DNA of 64,000 nucleotides, taken from the NCBI GenBank assembly GCA_963971285.1, contig OZ020260.1, forward strand, positions 7,288,798 to 7,352,797, read 5' to 3'. Positions 11,428 through 21,981 of the stretch are shown piece by piece. A program made the position numbers and the translations under genes. Numbering within the stretch: position 1 is the stretch's first letter; every line of letters begins with the position of its first letter. The notes under the pieces were generated by a model. That model saw only the letters and a program-made list of their open reading frames with translations, was not told the DNA's origin and ran no database searches. Source of the stretch: Astropecten irregularis. Lineage: Eukaryota; Echinodermata; Asteroidea; Paxillosida; Astropectinidae.

Positions 11428-12151
11428 AGGTAGGTAGTCCAGTGGACCAATCATCACTCCCCAACCTCAGGTAGGTAGTCCAGAGGACCAATCATCACTG
11501 GACTTCCACAGGTAGGTAGTCCAGAGGACCAATCATCACTGGACTTCCACAGGTAGGTAGTCCAGTGGACCAATCATCACTCCCCTACCTCAGGTAGGTA
11601 TAGTCCAGTGGACCAATCATCACTGGTCTTCCTAGCCTAGGTAGTCCAGAGGACCAATCATCACTGGACTTCCACAGGTAGGTAGTCCAGTGGACCAATC
11701 ATCACTCCCCTACCTCAGGTAGGTATAGTCCAGTGGACCAATCATCACTGGTCTTCCTAGCCTAGGTAGTCCAGTGGACCAATCATCACTGGACTTCCAC
11801 AGGTCGGTAGTCCAGTGGACCAATCATCACTGGACTTCCACAGGTAGGTAGTCCAGTGGACCAATCATCACTCCCCTACCTCAGGTAGGTAGTCCAGTGG
11901 ACCAATCATCACTGGACTTCCACGGGTAGGTAGTCCAGTGGACCAATCATCAATCCCCTACCTCAGGTAGGTAGTCCAGTGGACCAATCATCACTGGTCT
12001 TCCTCGCCTAGGTAGTCCAGTGGACCAATCATCACTCCCCTACCTCAGGTAGGTAGTCCAGTGGACCAATCATCACTCGCCTTCCTCCCCTAGGTAGTCC
12101 AGTGGATCAATCATCACTCCCCTACCTCAGGTAGGTAGTCCAGTGGACCGC
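11428..12151. repeat. ~41-bp minisatellite, left block
   Basis: About 17 units. Each has a ~30-bp core (GGTAGGTAGTCCAGTGGACC then AATCATCACT) and a 10-12-bp variable linker drawn from a few types (CCCCTACCTCA, GGACTTCCACA, GGTCTTCCTAGCCT). The core holds a near-palindrome, GTCCAGTGGAC, with a GTCCAGAGGAC variant. The array continues at 12988 after an insertion. Confidence 0.9.
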
Positions 12152-12987
12152 AGGGTTGATAAAAATCATGATTTTTATATAAAAAAAAATCGGATTTATT
12201 TGATTTAGGCCTAAATCTGATTTTCTTAATTGTTTTACCTAATAACATCTTACTATCATAACATTGTGCTTAAAAAACCCCATAAATGATGCCAAATTGC
12301 ATCTTCTTGTCGCTTGGGCATTGTGGTCATTAAAATGTAGCAAAAAAATCCAAAGCAACAATAAAACAGAAAATGTTACTGACTGTCACTACAGGCATAC
12401 TCTATAGCTTCCTTGCTGATGGGATGTTTAAGACCACATTCAAAGATGTTTCATGGCTTGTACATGTACGTACCAGTGGTCCATTTGCATCTCAGTACAT
12501 GTGTATTAGAGCTAATAATGGCAGTATTATTGTGCAAAGTCAAGATGTAGTGATGTACACAAACAAAAGTTAATTCTTTGCAGTTGCATACATGTATGTA
12601 TTATTTTACTGTGTAATTCGATTCATTGTATAGATACTTGTAAATTACAAGTAATGCTGTACACATACATTGTATTTCGCCTCAGGATACTGCCTCATTT
12701 TTCATACATGTGTGTATACATGCATGCGTATTTTGTACAGTAAAATTTCATTGTAAAAACACAACATAGACTGTTTTAAGACACCCAGTTATAGTGGAAA
12801 AACTAAGCCAAAAGTTAATGCAAGTGTTCTTTCAGTAAGATATTCTGATTTTCGTTAAAAAAAATCATGAAATAATGAAAAAAATCATGATTGATTTTTA
12901 TGAGCGATTTGTTAAATTTTTTTCCATTGATTTAAATCATGATTTAAATCAATGATTTAAATCGAGTGATTTAAATCAAACAACCCT
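12152..12987. mobile_element. hAT-like insertion inside the minisatellite
   Basis: The ends AGGGTTGATAAAAATCATGA and GATTTAAATCAAACAACCCT are imperfect inverted repeats. The flanks are TGGACCGC and TGGACCAA, where the uninterrupted satellite unit has TGGACCAA once, so an 8-bp target duplication is intact on the right and has two changes on the left. The interior is AT-rich, with ATGATTTAAATC repeats near the right end. No transposase is seen (longest open frame 66 codons). Confidence 0.8.
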
Positions 12988-13350
12988 TGGACCAATCATC
13001 ACTGGACTTCCACGGGTAGGTAGTCCAGTGGACCAATCATCACTCCTCTACCTCAGGTAGGTAGTCCAGTGGACCAATCATCACTGGTCTCCCTCCCCTA
13101 AGTAGTCCAGAGGACCAATCATCACTGGACTTCCACAGGTAGGTAGTCCAGTGGACCAATCATCACTCCCCTACCTCAGGTAGGTAGTCCAGTGGACCAA
13201 TCATCACTGAGCTATCTCAGGTAGGTAGTCCAGTGGACCAATCATCACTGAGCTATCTCAGGTAGGTAGTCCAGTGGACCAATCATCACTGAGCTATCTC
13301 AGGTAGGTAGTCCAGTGGACCAATCATCACTTAACTATCTCCGGTAGTTT
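12988..13350. repeat. ~41-bp minisatellite, right block
   Basis: About nine more units. The last three share the linker GAGCTATCTCA, a variant absent from the left block, which indicates local unit amplification. Confidence 0.9.
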
Positions 13351-13720
13351 TACTATTAGTTCATTGTCTACCGCAGGAAGTTTCCTAAGCAGTACATCAG
13401 TCACTCTCCCAAGGACGAACAGAGCACACTGTTCGGAATGTTGTGTCACCGCAAACTTCTACTACATCCACCATGCATAGCTTCAAGTCTTATTTAAGCA
13501 ATACATCCATTTTGCGGTTCTCTGATGTTGTACCAAGAAGGAGTATACATTTCTTCAGGTACCATGTCACGAGGTCTATCTGTACCATTTCAGCACTAAT
13601 TAAAGTTCAGACAGCCTGTGATTGAACATGATGCATGGTTAATTTGCTGGGTTTCCCATAGCCAAGAAGTTCTCCAACAAGTTTATACAGTGTGTTCCCC
13701 GCCCAAACTGCATTCCTCAC

Positions 13721-13831
13721 CGCATCTATCAACGTCTGGTGATGAGAGTGATTATGATTTATTATCACCTGACCATGAATCAGAACCTGATTCTTAATTG
13801 CTGTCCATGGCGCCACCCCGAAGCAAACAAA
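13721..13831 (-). CDS. Candidate internal exon (phase 0/0)
   Basis: The minus-strand acceptor (CCTCCTACTTTACTAATCCCTAG) is followed by 37 open codons (FVCFGVAPWTAIKNQVLIHG, QVIINHNHSHHQTLIDA) and then the possible donor GCG|GTGAGG. The frame stays open beyond that donor to a stop at 13607, so it could instead be a terminal exon. Phase fits the terminal exon at 1830-2000 but not a direct junction with 21493-21640. I do not recognise the protein. Confidence 0.4.
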
Positions 13832-14930
13832 CTAGGGATTAGTAAAGTAGGAGGAAAATGACTTCTAATTATAAAACTGAAAATCAGCTGAAATTGATGA
13901 AAACTTGTCTAATCTAGGAAAGGGGTTGGCATGTGAGCTAGATGAGTTGAATACTAGGGGGCAACAGCTAAATCCCTTCTCCTCCTGTGGCCCCGACCTT
14001 TGACACCAAGTTGCCCTTGGTAACGGTAAACATTAATTGATGGATTCCTTGCGTGCAGGAACTCGTGCCAAAGAATTCAACATGGAAATCATTAGCTCGC
14101 AGGTTTCGCCAAATTTGGCTCATGCATACACGATGCGACTTTAAACTGAAAAAATGATGAAGTTTCTAAAATTCCATGAAACTACCCCCCTCCTTTGATT
14201 CTATTTTTGTATTTTGTAGACTTTTTTGGGGGCAATTCTGGAGGAATAATTGGAGGAGCAGCTGACTTATAATGACAAAATGTTGGAATTGTAGGTAATT
14301 TGTTTTCGTGACAGATTGCCCCCATGATGGTAAGAGTGTTGGTGGAGAGGAAGCCAGATGCGAAGCTGGGTCTGCATGCATGCTAAAGTGAACTTGAACT
14401 TGGGGGCTAGGATCAGACAGCAACATCTGGACTGGAGCTGCGGGAATGGACAGGTGGCGGCCGGGTGGGTATTCGGGAACTCTGTATGGGATGCCATGTG
14501 ACGGAGACTAGCCAATGGACGAGCTCCGTAGATGGAAGATTGACTGATTGATTGATTTGGCTCTATGAATCAACTGATTCATCCCCACTGAATGTTGGAA
14601 CTTGTGAAATCTTGAAAGGCCGGTGAAACTGAAAGCATGTACAGGTCCCAAGAAGGGAATGGTAGGTCGGCAAAGTCTTGCTGTTGGGGGTGGGAGGGGG
14701 GTTCATAATGTACCCCCTGCTGTCACTCCTAGACTCAAGTCCAATTCCTTGATATCAAACAGCCTCATAGTGGTATGAGGAATTTGTCCAAGTCCTATTC
14801 GTGATGCGAAGAGATCATCAGTCTTGTTTCAGTATGAGTGACTGGTTTCTCCACACCATACAGTCGGAGGCATTCATTAATTGCCATGCTGTGGACTAGG
14901 TACCCCTTCCGGTTCTTATTAGACTGTGGC
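13832..14930. other. No gene seen
   Basis: Unique-looking sequence without a clear repeat or exon. A possible plus-strand acceptor at about 14218 (TTTTTGTATTTTGTAG) leads to only 17 codons before a stop. Confidence 0.3.
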
Positions 14931-15292
14931 CTAGTGTCTGGTGTGCAGTACTCGAGATCTTGTGGTCAACCTACAGATTGTGGGTTTGAATCCAGCCATG
15001 GGCTAGTGGTGCTTGCGTCCTTGGGCAAGACGCTTTGCTACATATTGCTTCTCTACATCCAGGAGTAAATGGGTACCTGTGAGGGTAGAGATGGCTTTGT
15101 GCTTAGCTTGCCTTTGTGGGCCTTACAGCAGCCAGGGCTGTATACTCCCAAGGGAGTTGAGAAGGTACCAGGAATGTAAAAATGTAGCCCAATGACCAGG
15201 GATAACAGTTTACACCCAGATTGTGATATGCGCTATGTAAAAGCGCTTTATTATCATCATTATCATTAATTATTATTATTATCAAATTATTG
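14931..15292 (+). mobile_element. tRNA-derived SINE, family B, copy 2
   Basis: Head GACTGTGGCCTAGTGTCTGG, box B-like GGGTTTGAATCCAGCC, body GTAAATGGGTACCTGTGAGG, and 3' end GCGCTATGTAAAAGCGC followed by an ATT/ATC microsatellite tail. It is full length. Confidence 0.85.
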
Positions 15293-16680
15293 TTAAAAGC
15301 TACATTAGGAGGAAACGTTTTGCTATATAAAAGTCTATGTAGGAGGAAATTTTGATTTTGCCCTAACGTAACAAGTACCTTTTAAAGAAACATTTGCACT
15401 GTCCATTTTTTTTATATATAAGATAGAAAATGATCCCAATAGGAAAATAAATCAATTTTAAGTTGATTGGTTGGAAGGATATTTAGAAATACATGTGGGT
15501 AAGTAAAAGTTTATGCACGACCCTATGGGAATTTCGCCCTAACGTCACAGTTATCATTATTACTATTGTATAGGGACCATCAGTCTATTAACTTCAATGA
15601 GCAACTGGTTTCTCTACCTTACTAGGAAGAAGACATTTATTGTGAGCTTGCAGTGACCTTAGTGCCCCCACTCCCCGGCTGAGTAAATACCAGTACTGAG
15701 GAAAAGATATTTTTGGTTTCATTCTTTCACTATGAAGAATTTTATTATTTATTTGCATCACAGGGATGGCTCCTTCTTCATTAGAGTTACTTTCCGGTCC
15801 TTTTTATAGACCGGACTGGTTTCTCCGCAGCGATTACTCCAACATTTGAAATATTTTAATACAGGAAGCTTCCCTCTGTAACTGAATAACTGAGGGTACG
15901 GCACAGGGGCTCTCGTGCACGTGGGGTCGTTTGGTATGGCGAGGCGCCATGTCCCACCGAGTGAAGACTAGGAGCATCCGTACCACAAGAGGGCTTCGGC
16001 TTGCACGGATCGAGCTCCGAAGGGGTCTTAATCTAATTGCTTGGCATGCAAGTCAATAAACCGCCGGGAATGTGTGTCATCCCAATGAACTTGGGTACAT
16101 GTACATCTTGTACGATCCACACGCCCACCTACTACTACAAGGATGTCAACTGGGCCAGATAAACCCACAGGACCACGAGCCTAAGCTAGCCCACGCAGTC
16201 CCTGTAAACCACTGCTGAGCTTCGATACAGCCAACCCGTCAATCAAGCCTTAACTGCTTGGTCTTGTTCCAGCCTGTACACCCATCTCTCTCTGCTGGGT
16301 GTTTGTAATGCCCTCAGGGGCCGTAACCTTGGCCGTGGTAATAACACCACATCCACAGATTGGCCGATCGGAACCAGACTATTGGCACTGGGTAAATTCC
16401 TGCACTAAACCCCATGGATTACACTGGAAATGGCTTTTTATTATTTTTACAGAAGGCTATCATGAAATCCCGAAAGGCCGTGTACGTACTACATGTTCTG
16501 TAACATAACATTATGAATGAAACTCAATATACATGTTGGTACAACAAACAGTGGGAGTGATTTGGGTGTATTCTATATACCACCCCAGGATTCAACTAGT
16601 CGTGGGTCATTCACCAAAATAGGGTGAAATACTTGTACAGGTGTTCCTTGTACATTTGAAAGATGACCCATCTTTTTTAT
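15293..16680. other. No confident gene; one long open frame
   Basis: An acceptor-like GGTCTTGTTCCAG at about 16261-16273 is followed by a 78-codon open frame on the plus strand, but another frame there is also open for 44 codons and neither looks conserved to me. The 15880-16300 part is more GC-rich than its neighbours and matches no RNA gene I know. Confidence 0.25.
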
Positions 16681-16885
16681 TAAAGGTTATATCATATTTT
16701 GGTTTTTGTCAGAGAAATGCAGCTTCACGGGCAAAAATATCAAGGAAGATACAGTAACAGTCACCTGTGAATATTTCAGTTCCATACGGTGCCTACTTTT
16801 TGAGAAAACAGTGAAAACAACCACAGTATTTCTCAAGTCTTTTCTCTTTTATCTTTAGTCATTGAAAAGTGAACAAAGAAAAATT

Positions 16886-16957
16886 GACTGGAGCGGGATT
16901 CGAACCGGCGACCTCCTGAATACCGTACAGGCGCTCTACCAACTGAGCCATCCAGCC
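16886..16957 (-). tRNA. tRNA-like module in terminal repeat (pseudo-tRNA)
   Basis: The minus strand reads GGCTGGA ... TCCAGTC, a 7-bp acceptor stem with one wobble pair. Box A is TGGCTCAGTTGGTAGAGC with a GCTC/GAGC D-stem, and box B is GGTTCGAATCC with a good T-arm. The anticodon arm (CCTGTACGGTATTCAGG) is imperfect, so no anticodon can be assigned. It is the pol III promoter of a retroposon, not a working tRNA gene. Confidence 0.75.
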
Positions 16958-17208
16958 CTATGTTGGTGGTGACCCCAATAGTCAACTATCCATGTTCGTT
17001 TGGCAGTCAGAAGCCACGAAACCACGCACACACCGCCACACCCCAGGGATCGTTTCAATGATACACGCAACAATGCTGCAACCTGGGAACGGTACATGGG
17101 GGATCACTCAAAGAGGATACGGCTTTTTAATTATTATATTCGTGAAATAACCACAAGGGAAACTGACTGAGTTATTTTAAGTCATTGAAAAGTGAACAAA
17201 GAAAAATT

Positions 17209-17280
17209 GACTGGAGCGGGATTCGAACCGGCGACCTCCTGAATACCGTACAGGAGCTCTACCAACTGAGCCATCCAGCC
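17209..17280 (-). tRNA. Second tRNA-like module (pseudo-tRNA)
   Basis: Identical to the module 323 bp to the left except for one base after box A (GAGCTCC instead of GAGCGCC). The same acceptor stem, D-arm, box A and box B are present. Confidence 0.75.
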
Positions 17281-17764
17281 CTATGTTGGTGGTGACCCCT
17301 CTTTTATCTTTAATAGATCCAAAATAATGTTGTTCACTGGTTTTACTCTCTTCTGAATAAATACAGCATTTCAGGCAAAAACATTTTAACAGTATGTTTC
17401 TACCATCACCATCTCCATACCCTGTAAGTTATAGGTAGATCCATGAAGATTTCTGTTTCGGTATACTACCAAAGTATGATACTACCTTTAATGTAGACAT
17501 TGCCTGATTTTGTTCACATTAGAATTACATTAGTAATTAGCTTAGGAGTTGTCACATGATGACTGAGGTGATCAACTATAACATAGCTTTAAAACACCAG
17601 TCATCAGGCCTTTTACTATTTTTTTTTTCATGGCTAGCGGACTGGGCTAGCTAACTTTAACTAACCTCTTCACATTTTTACTAGCCCGCACAAATGTCTG
17701 GATATTAAATATGTTTGTATGATATTCTAAATAAGACTGAATCAGAGTTGATGTAATATATGTG

Positions 17765-17945
17765 AGTGGTTTCATGGCTTATGACTGCCAAACGAACAAA
17801 GATAATTGACTATTGGGGACACCACCAACATATAGGGCTGGATAGCTCAGTATATAGATAGAGCACCTGTACAGTATCCAGAAGGTCGCCAGTTTGAATC
17901 CTGCTCCAGTAAATTTTTCTTTGTTTACATTTCAATGAAAACAAA
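17765..17945 (+). mobile_element. Partial copy of the 442-bp element
   Basis: It contains the core end (TGACTGCCAAACGAACAAAG) and one terminal repeat with a decayed tRNA module (TAGCTCAGTATATAGATAGA, GTTTGAATCCTGCTCCAG), ending TTTCAATGAAAAC. Orientation is opposite to the copy at 16858. Confidence 0.7.
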
Positions 17946-18146
17946 GAACACCAAAAAGCCACTAGCAACTTGACCTAGAAGCTACAATTGAGCCTACAAT
18001 GTAAAGCCTACCACTCTAGTAACTTGATTCACAAGTTTTGGATACTCAACTCGCTGAGTCCCAGTGGGGAAATGACTCGACTGGTTCACAAAATTTAGAG
18101 ACTTGATCGTAACAATACTGGTACTATGCAATGCAAGTCTATGCAA

Positions 18147-18284
18147 TAGCGTTCCGCACTAATGATGTCACACCATGCATGCACGCGCGCACATACCCCC
18201 ACTCAACACACGTTTGCATATGGCCGGTTGCCGCAATGTTTGTCTGAGGTTCAGTGCTATTTTTAGCGCAAATGCGCAGCGCTA
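18147..18284. mobile_element. TAGCG short MITE, family D, copy 1
   Basis: 138 bp, from TAGCGTTCCGCACTAATGA to AATGCGCAGCGCTA, an imperfect ~14-bp TIR. The interior has CACACCATGCATGCACGCG and AATGTTTGTCTGAGGTTC. The flanks are CAA and TTG, as in the copies at 19401 and 36259. Confidence 0.75.
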
Positions 18285-18330
18285 TTGTTGCATAAAGTAC
18301 TTGCATTGTGAAGTGAACATGAATTTATAA

Positions 18331-18475
18331 TAGCGCTCCGCACTTGCGCTAAAAATAGCACCAGATCTCAGACAAACATTGCAACCATGCAAACGGGGGT
18401 GCGTGTACACTACATGTGAGACAATGTTTGTCTGACATCCGGGGATTTTGTAAAGTCATTAGTGCGGAGCGCTTT
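18331..18475. mobile_element. TAGCG MITE, family D, inverted copy
   Basis: It lies 46 bp from copy 1 in the opposite orientation (TAGCGCTCCGCACTTGCGCT to AGTGCGGAGCGCT). The middle is rearranged around ACACTACATGTGAGACAATG, and the right end has lost part of the TIR. Confidence 0.65.
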
Positions 18476-19369
18476 TGAATCTCATTTGTTCTTCTCTTTA
18501 GAAGTGCTTTTACTGCAGTTGCATGGACCCAAAGTCACTCTACAAGGAGAATGCCCTAATGTATAGTGCTATGCACACCCCTTCAATTTTCTCCCTGTCA
18601 ATTACATCTGCACTGATATAGTGTATCACAACTCCCTCTAGGATCAGAGTACGTGCTGAGAGAAGACCGGGAAGGAAATTTCAGTTTGTCTTTTTAGAAT
18701 CGGGCAGGAAAAACCTCCCCAACACAATTATGTAGGGAATCGAACATGATACGGTGGTGGTGGAAACGTGTATGGAATCCGATCTGCACATTGCCCTGGT
18801 GGGATTCGAACCGGATCTAAAGGGAACCTCGTGCCTTGAATAGCAAGTAAAGTACAGCTGACGTTGAAGTGAGTGACTGCACTTTTTTACCTTACCCCAT
18901 CTGGCCAATCACCTGTTTGACCGGCAAACAATTTTGACCAGACTAGACTGAGGATTGCCAGAAATAGCCGCTGGATATATTAATTAGCTGGAGGGCCAGT
19001 ATCAGGGAAGGCAGGGGTAAACACCTTAGGTGTGAACGGTCAGTCTAATTGGACATAAAAAAACAGGATCATTAAATTGACCAGACACACGTCTGAAGGT
19101 CTGCGGTTCTGTGAAAAACGGATGTTAGCAGGTGTTTGAAAACAAGCAGCTTGTTATGATTAAGTTGCAACTGTGTGTTTAATTTTAATAGCCATGCACT
19201 GGTTCACATCAATCATAGAACAATGCAATCTGATTTGGAAGTTCACTATACTATTTTGTTATGGAATAACCCTTTTGTTTTTAAAGAAAAGTTATGGTGC
19301 TGACAAAAATGATATTTTGTCAAAATGGTGGAAATAAATACAATCCCACAAAATTGGGATCATATTCTT
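18476..19369. other. No gene seen; tRNA-like remnant
   Basis: At about 18782-18860 the minus strand has GGTTCGAATCCCACCAGGGC, a good box B, but no matching acceptor stem or clear box A. It is probably a decayed SINE head. Confidence 0.35.
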
Positions 19370-19400
19370 AAGACAGATTTGAGGTTTTGTATGGTGACAA

Positions 19401-19540
19401 TAGCGTTCCGCACTAATGACGTCACACCATGCATGCACGCGCACACATATACCCCCACTCAGCTCACCACACGTTTGCATGGCCGGTTGCAATGTTTGTC
19501 TGAGGTTCGGTGCTATTTTTACCGCAAGTGCGCAGCGCTA
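19401..19540. mobile_element. TAGCG MITE, family D, copy 2 (empty site known)
   Basis: TAGCGTTCCGCACTAATGAC to GTGCGCAGCGCTA, 140 bp. The surrounding ~120-bp repeat occurs again at 22598-22720 without these 140 bases (GACAATTGGTATG there, GACAA[...]TTGGTATG here). This directly shows the insertion and its target. Confidence 0.85.
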
Positions 19541-20586
19541 TTGGTATGTGGATCGGTTTGCGGAAACACCATGTAAGAATCGTTCGTACTTTTGCACTTC
19601 TATTTCGTTCGCACTTCTCAACATTTCGACTAGGCTGCTCTATAGCCATCATCATCATATTTTTTGTTTAAGAGCAGAATTTGTTCAGAATTCTTGCAAC
19701 GATTTGCGTGGTTCATTAAAGATGGGTTCAAACATGCACAGAAACCACAGTGGGTCAGACTGGCACCCTTAAATATGGAACAGCCTTCCAATATCACCTC
19801 ATTACGGTAATGGCAACAAGATGACTGACCCAAGATAAATTGTCATGTTTCCCCTACAAAGGGCTTTATAGTGACCATGTGGCAGATTTATGGACCTTTT
19901 TTTTTGCAAAGTCACAGCCTGAATCTTACTAACCAAGATGGCGGAAACTATAAAAAGTCATCAATGTATAAAAGCAAACATATATAAGGCAATAATGAAC
20001 AGTACATTTCACAAACACCCTTTAGAAGATAATGTTGAATTTAATGAATACAAAATAATTACGTAATTTAATTGGCTGTATTCTACATAGCTATAGAATG
20101 TCAGCAAAAATTTTTGAATTTGGCTATGAATGTCTGTCAAGAAGATAAGATGTCTTGCAACATTCGGCTGGCCATGCCAACCATGAGGGGTTTCAACGAT
20201 TCAACTAGTCTGCTCTAGTCCTCATCATGAATCCAGTCGGCCACTCCCCTTGACATATTTACTGATCACAATGCTTGATTTAAAGTTCGAAAAAGTGCCG
20301 CCATTTTGTCCGACATAACTCTTAATATTCTTGAATACACACTTTTTATTGAATTTACTTTTGTTTCATACGTACAAGGTAATTCTTTTACAAACCAGAG
20401 TTTTATCCTTAATCATGGTCTAGCGGTGTGTTTATATTTTCAATGTAATTCTGACTCATGATACCCTGGCAAAAGAGCAAATGTACAATTTTGGCCATTC
20501 CCAAAACCAAAGTCCAACGGAGAGAAGGGTGTTTTTTTGGTGGTTAAGGGTATGCAACTAGCTGTACAGCACGGGGCATGTGTGGG

Positions 20587-21017
20587 TAAGGTGACCATAT
20601 TTTTTTGAGATGATCGGGGGACAGTGATCCGTGTCCTGGGGGAGGGGTATAATTTTGAAAAATGTTTGAATCCAGATGGTGCCTTCATGCAAAATGGGGC
20701 ATTTGGTAAAAGTTGGATCCTGTCAAAATGGTGGCATCTATGGACATACATCTTGTCCAGTTGACATGAGTGGGGAATACATACTTAAGTTACATGTCTT
20801 CTTAGGCGGTTGTCTTCGCATACTTCTCTGAAGAATGGATCTTCTTCAGCACATAAGGTGACCATACACTTCGTTAATTTTTTTTTTATTTAGGACAATT
20901 CGAATTTTCGGGGGCATTTCATCGAACCGGGGACATTTTCGGGGACAATTTTTCATCGGGGACGGCACTGTCAAATCGGGGACTGTCCCCCGAAATCGGT
21001 GACGTCTGGTCACCTTA
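20587..21017. mobile_element. hAT-type MITE, TIR TAAGGTGACCA, copy 1
   Basis: The ends are TAAGGTGACCA and TGGTCACCTTA. The flanks are TGTGTGGG and CGTGTGGG, an 8-bp duplication with one change. An internal TAAGGTGACCATACACTTCG at about 20855 repeats the terminus, so the element contains a shorter, older unit. The right part is rich in CGGGGACA words. A second copy is at 34805. No coding frame is seen. Confidence 0.85.
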
Positions 21018-21127
21018 CGTGTGGGTGATCGTGACATTGTGTGTATGTGTGGTTGCTTGGCATGTTAGGATCGGTATCTTCCCTGGGTAATCCTAGCATG
21101 CCTGCTGGTCAACATTTCAGTTACCTG

Positions 21128-21418
21128 GGCACAATATCATGGAATCCGTTACCAAAATTCTTGGCTTACAGTAGCAGATTTTGTTGCTTACGGTTAGCGC
21201 ATTTCACGGGAGTGTTTTCTTTTTGGTAACGGTAAGCAAGGAATTTCTGCAGAATGCATCATCGCGTTAATAGCAGAAAATAATCACGGTTACCCTAGGC
21301 ATTCTTTTAAAGTCTTGCTTACGGATTCCATGAAATTGATTTCACGCGTAGCAGTGCCCATTAAGCATAATAAATAGGCTGTAAACGGATTCCATGAAAT
21401 TGGTCCCTATTGGGCCAC
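21128..21418. mobile_element. Fold-back element, subfamily TGGAATCCGTTACC
   Basis: The left arm GGGCACAATATCATGGAATC continues into TTGGCTTACAGTAGC; the right arm carries CTTGCTTACGGATTCCATG and ends ATTCCATGAAATTGGTCCC. The termini resemble the GGGGCCRATTTCA class. Confidence 0.55.
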
Positions 21419-21492
21419 TTCAATCTATTTTCGTGTAACCGCTTAGCAAGAAAGATAATGTTTAGCAAGCTAACTACAAAATGCTGACCTAC

Positions 21493-21640
21493 CTGAATTG
21501 CCATAGTACATCTTGCGCAGGTTACTCGTGAATATCACACCACCTCCGTGTATATCGGCATAGCACCCATCGATGGTTTCATTACCGTATAAAGCCAGAA
21601 CTTGGTCAAAATGGTTGCCACCATCGTTGGAAGCCCAAAC
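21493..21640 (-). CDS. Internal exon; Asp-box-like beta-rich protein
   Basis: This is the best host-exon candidate. The minus-strand acceptor CTATCTCATCTCTTGTAG and the near-consensus donor CAG|GTAGGT bound 148 bp that is open in only one frame. The 49-codon peptide is VWASNDGGNHFDQVLALYGN, ETIDGCYADIHGGGVIFTSN, LRKMYYGNS. SNDGG..F resembles an Asp-box beta-hairpin (SxDxGxxF/W) as in sialidase and sortilin-type propellers, and CatSper auxiliary subunits also have such propellers; the specific family is a guess. It starts in phase 0, compatible with the upstream candidate 28240-28332, and ends with one leftover base. Confidence 0.65.
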
Positions 21641-21774
21641 CTACAAGAGATGAGATAGACAAAGAAAAAGAGCTCATATTTCAAGTATCATTTCACAATG
21701 AAATAAAAAAACATGTTACAATGAATTCTACTTTATACATGATAAAGACCGATCCGACGGCACGAAATACTGTC

Positions 21775-21962
21775 CGCCATTACTGGTGTGTCCCCGCCTG
21801 CCTTATGTCCGGCAACAAAAGAATTTATGCTCCGCCGCACTCTATAATTGCAGGGTGTACGTCCCATGATTAGGGGACTTACACCCTGCAGTATAGAGTG
21901 CGGCGGACGTAAATTATTTTGTTGCCGGACAAAATACGGATGGGGACACTGCAGTAATGGCG
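21775..21962. repeat. Long palindrome (~188 bp)
   Basis: The arms pair almost completely: CGCCATTACTG...GTCCGGCAACAAAA...CCGCCGCACTCTATA with its complement ending CAGTAATGGCG. The centre is about TCCCATGATTAGGGGA. The hAT MITE at 21982 lies just beyond the right arm. Confidence 0.8.
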
Positions 21963-21981
21963 GGTGTTTTTTACCTCCATG

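Larger units (their letters stand above)
16858..17299 (-). mobile_element. 442-bp retroposon with LTR-like tRNA repeats
   Basis: Two 119-bp direct repeats (16858-16976 and 17181-17299) differ at one position and flank a 204-bp unique core. The whole is bounded by an exact 13-bp duplication, TCTTTTATCTTTA (16845-16857, 17300-17312). Each terminal repeat holds a complete tRNA-like module on the minus strand. The long TSD points to LINE-type target-primed reverse transcription rather than LTR integration, which gives 4-6 bp. One reading is that a 323-bp unit was copied as about 1.37 tandem units. Partial copies lie at 17765, 27803, 39893 and 44618. Confidence 0.85.
16681..17491 (-). mobile_element. 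TTAA-type MITE, family A, copy 4, interrupted
   Basis: A reverse-orientation family A element from TTAAAGGTTATATCATATTT to ATGATACTACCTTTAA. It is split at the duplicated TCTTTTATCTTTA by the 442-bp tRNA-containing insertion (16858-17299), so family A is older than that insertion here. Confidence 0.8.

Noticed and set aside
11428-13350. CRISPR-like array (30-bp conserved core with short linkers)
   Set aside because: Linkers are only 10-12 bp and are reused, no cas-like genes exist, and everything else is animal nuclear DNA. It is a minisatellite.
13375-13493. Plus-strand exon after TCATTGTCTACCGCAG (KFPKQYISHSPKDEQSTLFG)
   Set aside because: Open for about 39 codons only, no donor, overlaps nothing recognisable; expected by chance at this frequency.
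15890-16300. Structured RNA gene (5S rRNA, SRP or snRNA)
   Set aside because: GC-richer block with several short inverted words, but it does not match the conserved boxes of any RNA gene I know.
16886-17280. Two genuine tRNA genes
   Set aside because: The anticodon arm is imperfect, the same module recurs in decayed form, and both sit in terminal repeats of a retroposon with a TSD.
16858-17299. LTR retrotransposon or TRIM
   Set aside because: The 13-bp TSD, pol III boxes inside the repeats and lack of TG...CA ends argue against LTR integration.
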